Shown piece after piece: positions 5,601 to 5,663 of a stretch of DNA of 5,663 nt (positions are counted from its first letter, which is position 1; every line of letters begins with the position of its first letter). The stretch is taken from contig CACZTE010000200.1 of the NCBI GenBank assembly GCA_902784045.1, forward strand, positions 1 to 5,663. The letters run 5' to 3'. The position numbers were made by a program, and so were the translations under genes. The notes beneath the pieces are model-generated. The model saw only the letters and a list, made by a program, of their open reading frames with translations. It searched no databases and had not been told where the DNA came from. The DNA is from an uncultured Eubacterium sp. (lineage in GTDB: Bacteria; Bacillota; Clostridia; Eubacteriales; Eubacteriaceae).

Positions 5601-5629
5601 TGTCAAATACCCCTCCTGCCTATTTGACA
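5601..5629. repeat. 29-bp palindrome with a possible degenerate third CsoR site
   Basis: TGTCAAATA (5601-5609) and TATTTGACA (5621-5629) are perfect 9-bp arms around an 11-bp centre. The 21 bases at 5605-5625 agree with O1 at 15 positions, including all of AAATACCCC, but the right half has lost its GGG. Each arm also contains a TTGACA pointing outward, though no good -10 follows at 17 bp in either direction. It may be a decayed CsoR operator or the site of another regulator. Confidence 0.45.
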
Positions 5630-5663
5630 ATACTTTTGAAGCCGATCGTCTCACGCTCTCTCG

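Overview
This window comes from a bacterium with low to moderate GC and Firmicutes-style signals: strong GGAGG-type ribosome binding sites, TTGACA/TATAAT promoters, and a CsoR-type copper repressor next to a copper P-type ATPase. The proteins look like those of anaerobic Firmicutes (Clostridia or Negativicutes). That placement is inference, and I cannot name a genus. All confident genes lie on the minus strand, so the window reads from right to left.

Right part (about 4770-5663): a copper-sensing control region and csoR. The csoR promoter is close to consensus (TTGACA, 17 bp, TATGAT). A 23-bp inverted repeat with TACCC/GGGTA cores overlaps its spacer and most of its -10. A second such repeat lies just past the predicted transcription start. 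These are very likely CsoR operators. Further upstream are a 29-bp palindrome that may hold a decayed third operator, an FNR-like box and a doubtful mini-ORF whose stop codon overlaps the csoR -35. csoR encodes a repressor with the Cys-His-Cys copper-site spacing and an unusual cysteine-containing N-terminal extension. The csoR-copA gap of 167 bp can fold into a composite hairpin.

Middle (2206-4770): copA, a Cu(I)-exporting P1B-type ATPase with one N-terminal metal-binding domain and a second CopZ-like domain fused to its C-terminus. Inside the gene, just before the CopZ-like domain, is the strongest Shine-Dalgarno sequence in the window (AAGGAGG), placed 8 nt before an in-frame ATG. The locus may therefore make both a pump with a tethered chaperone domain and a free 69-residue CopZ chaperone from one reading frame. 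This is the most interesting observation here. A good intrinsic terminator closes the operon.

Left part (1-2022): an AT-richer gene with its own promoter, encoding a 605-residue polytopic membrane protein with GT-C glycosyltransferase-like features. It has no evident link to copper. The first 204 bases hold no gene I can support.

Inferred logic: when copper is low, CsoR sits on its operators and blocks csoR-copA transcription. Cu(I) binding releases it, and CopA then exports copper handed over by the free or fused CopZ domain.
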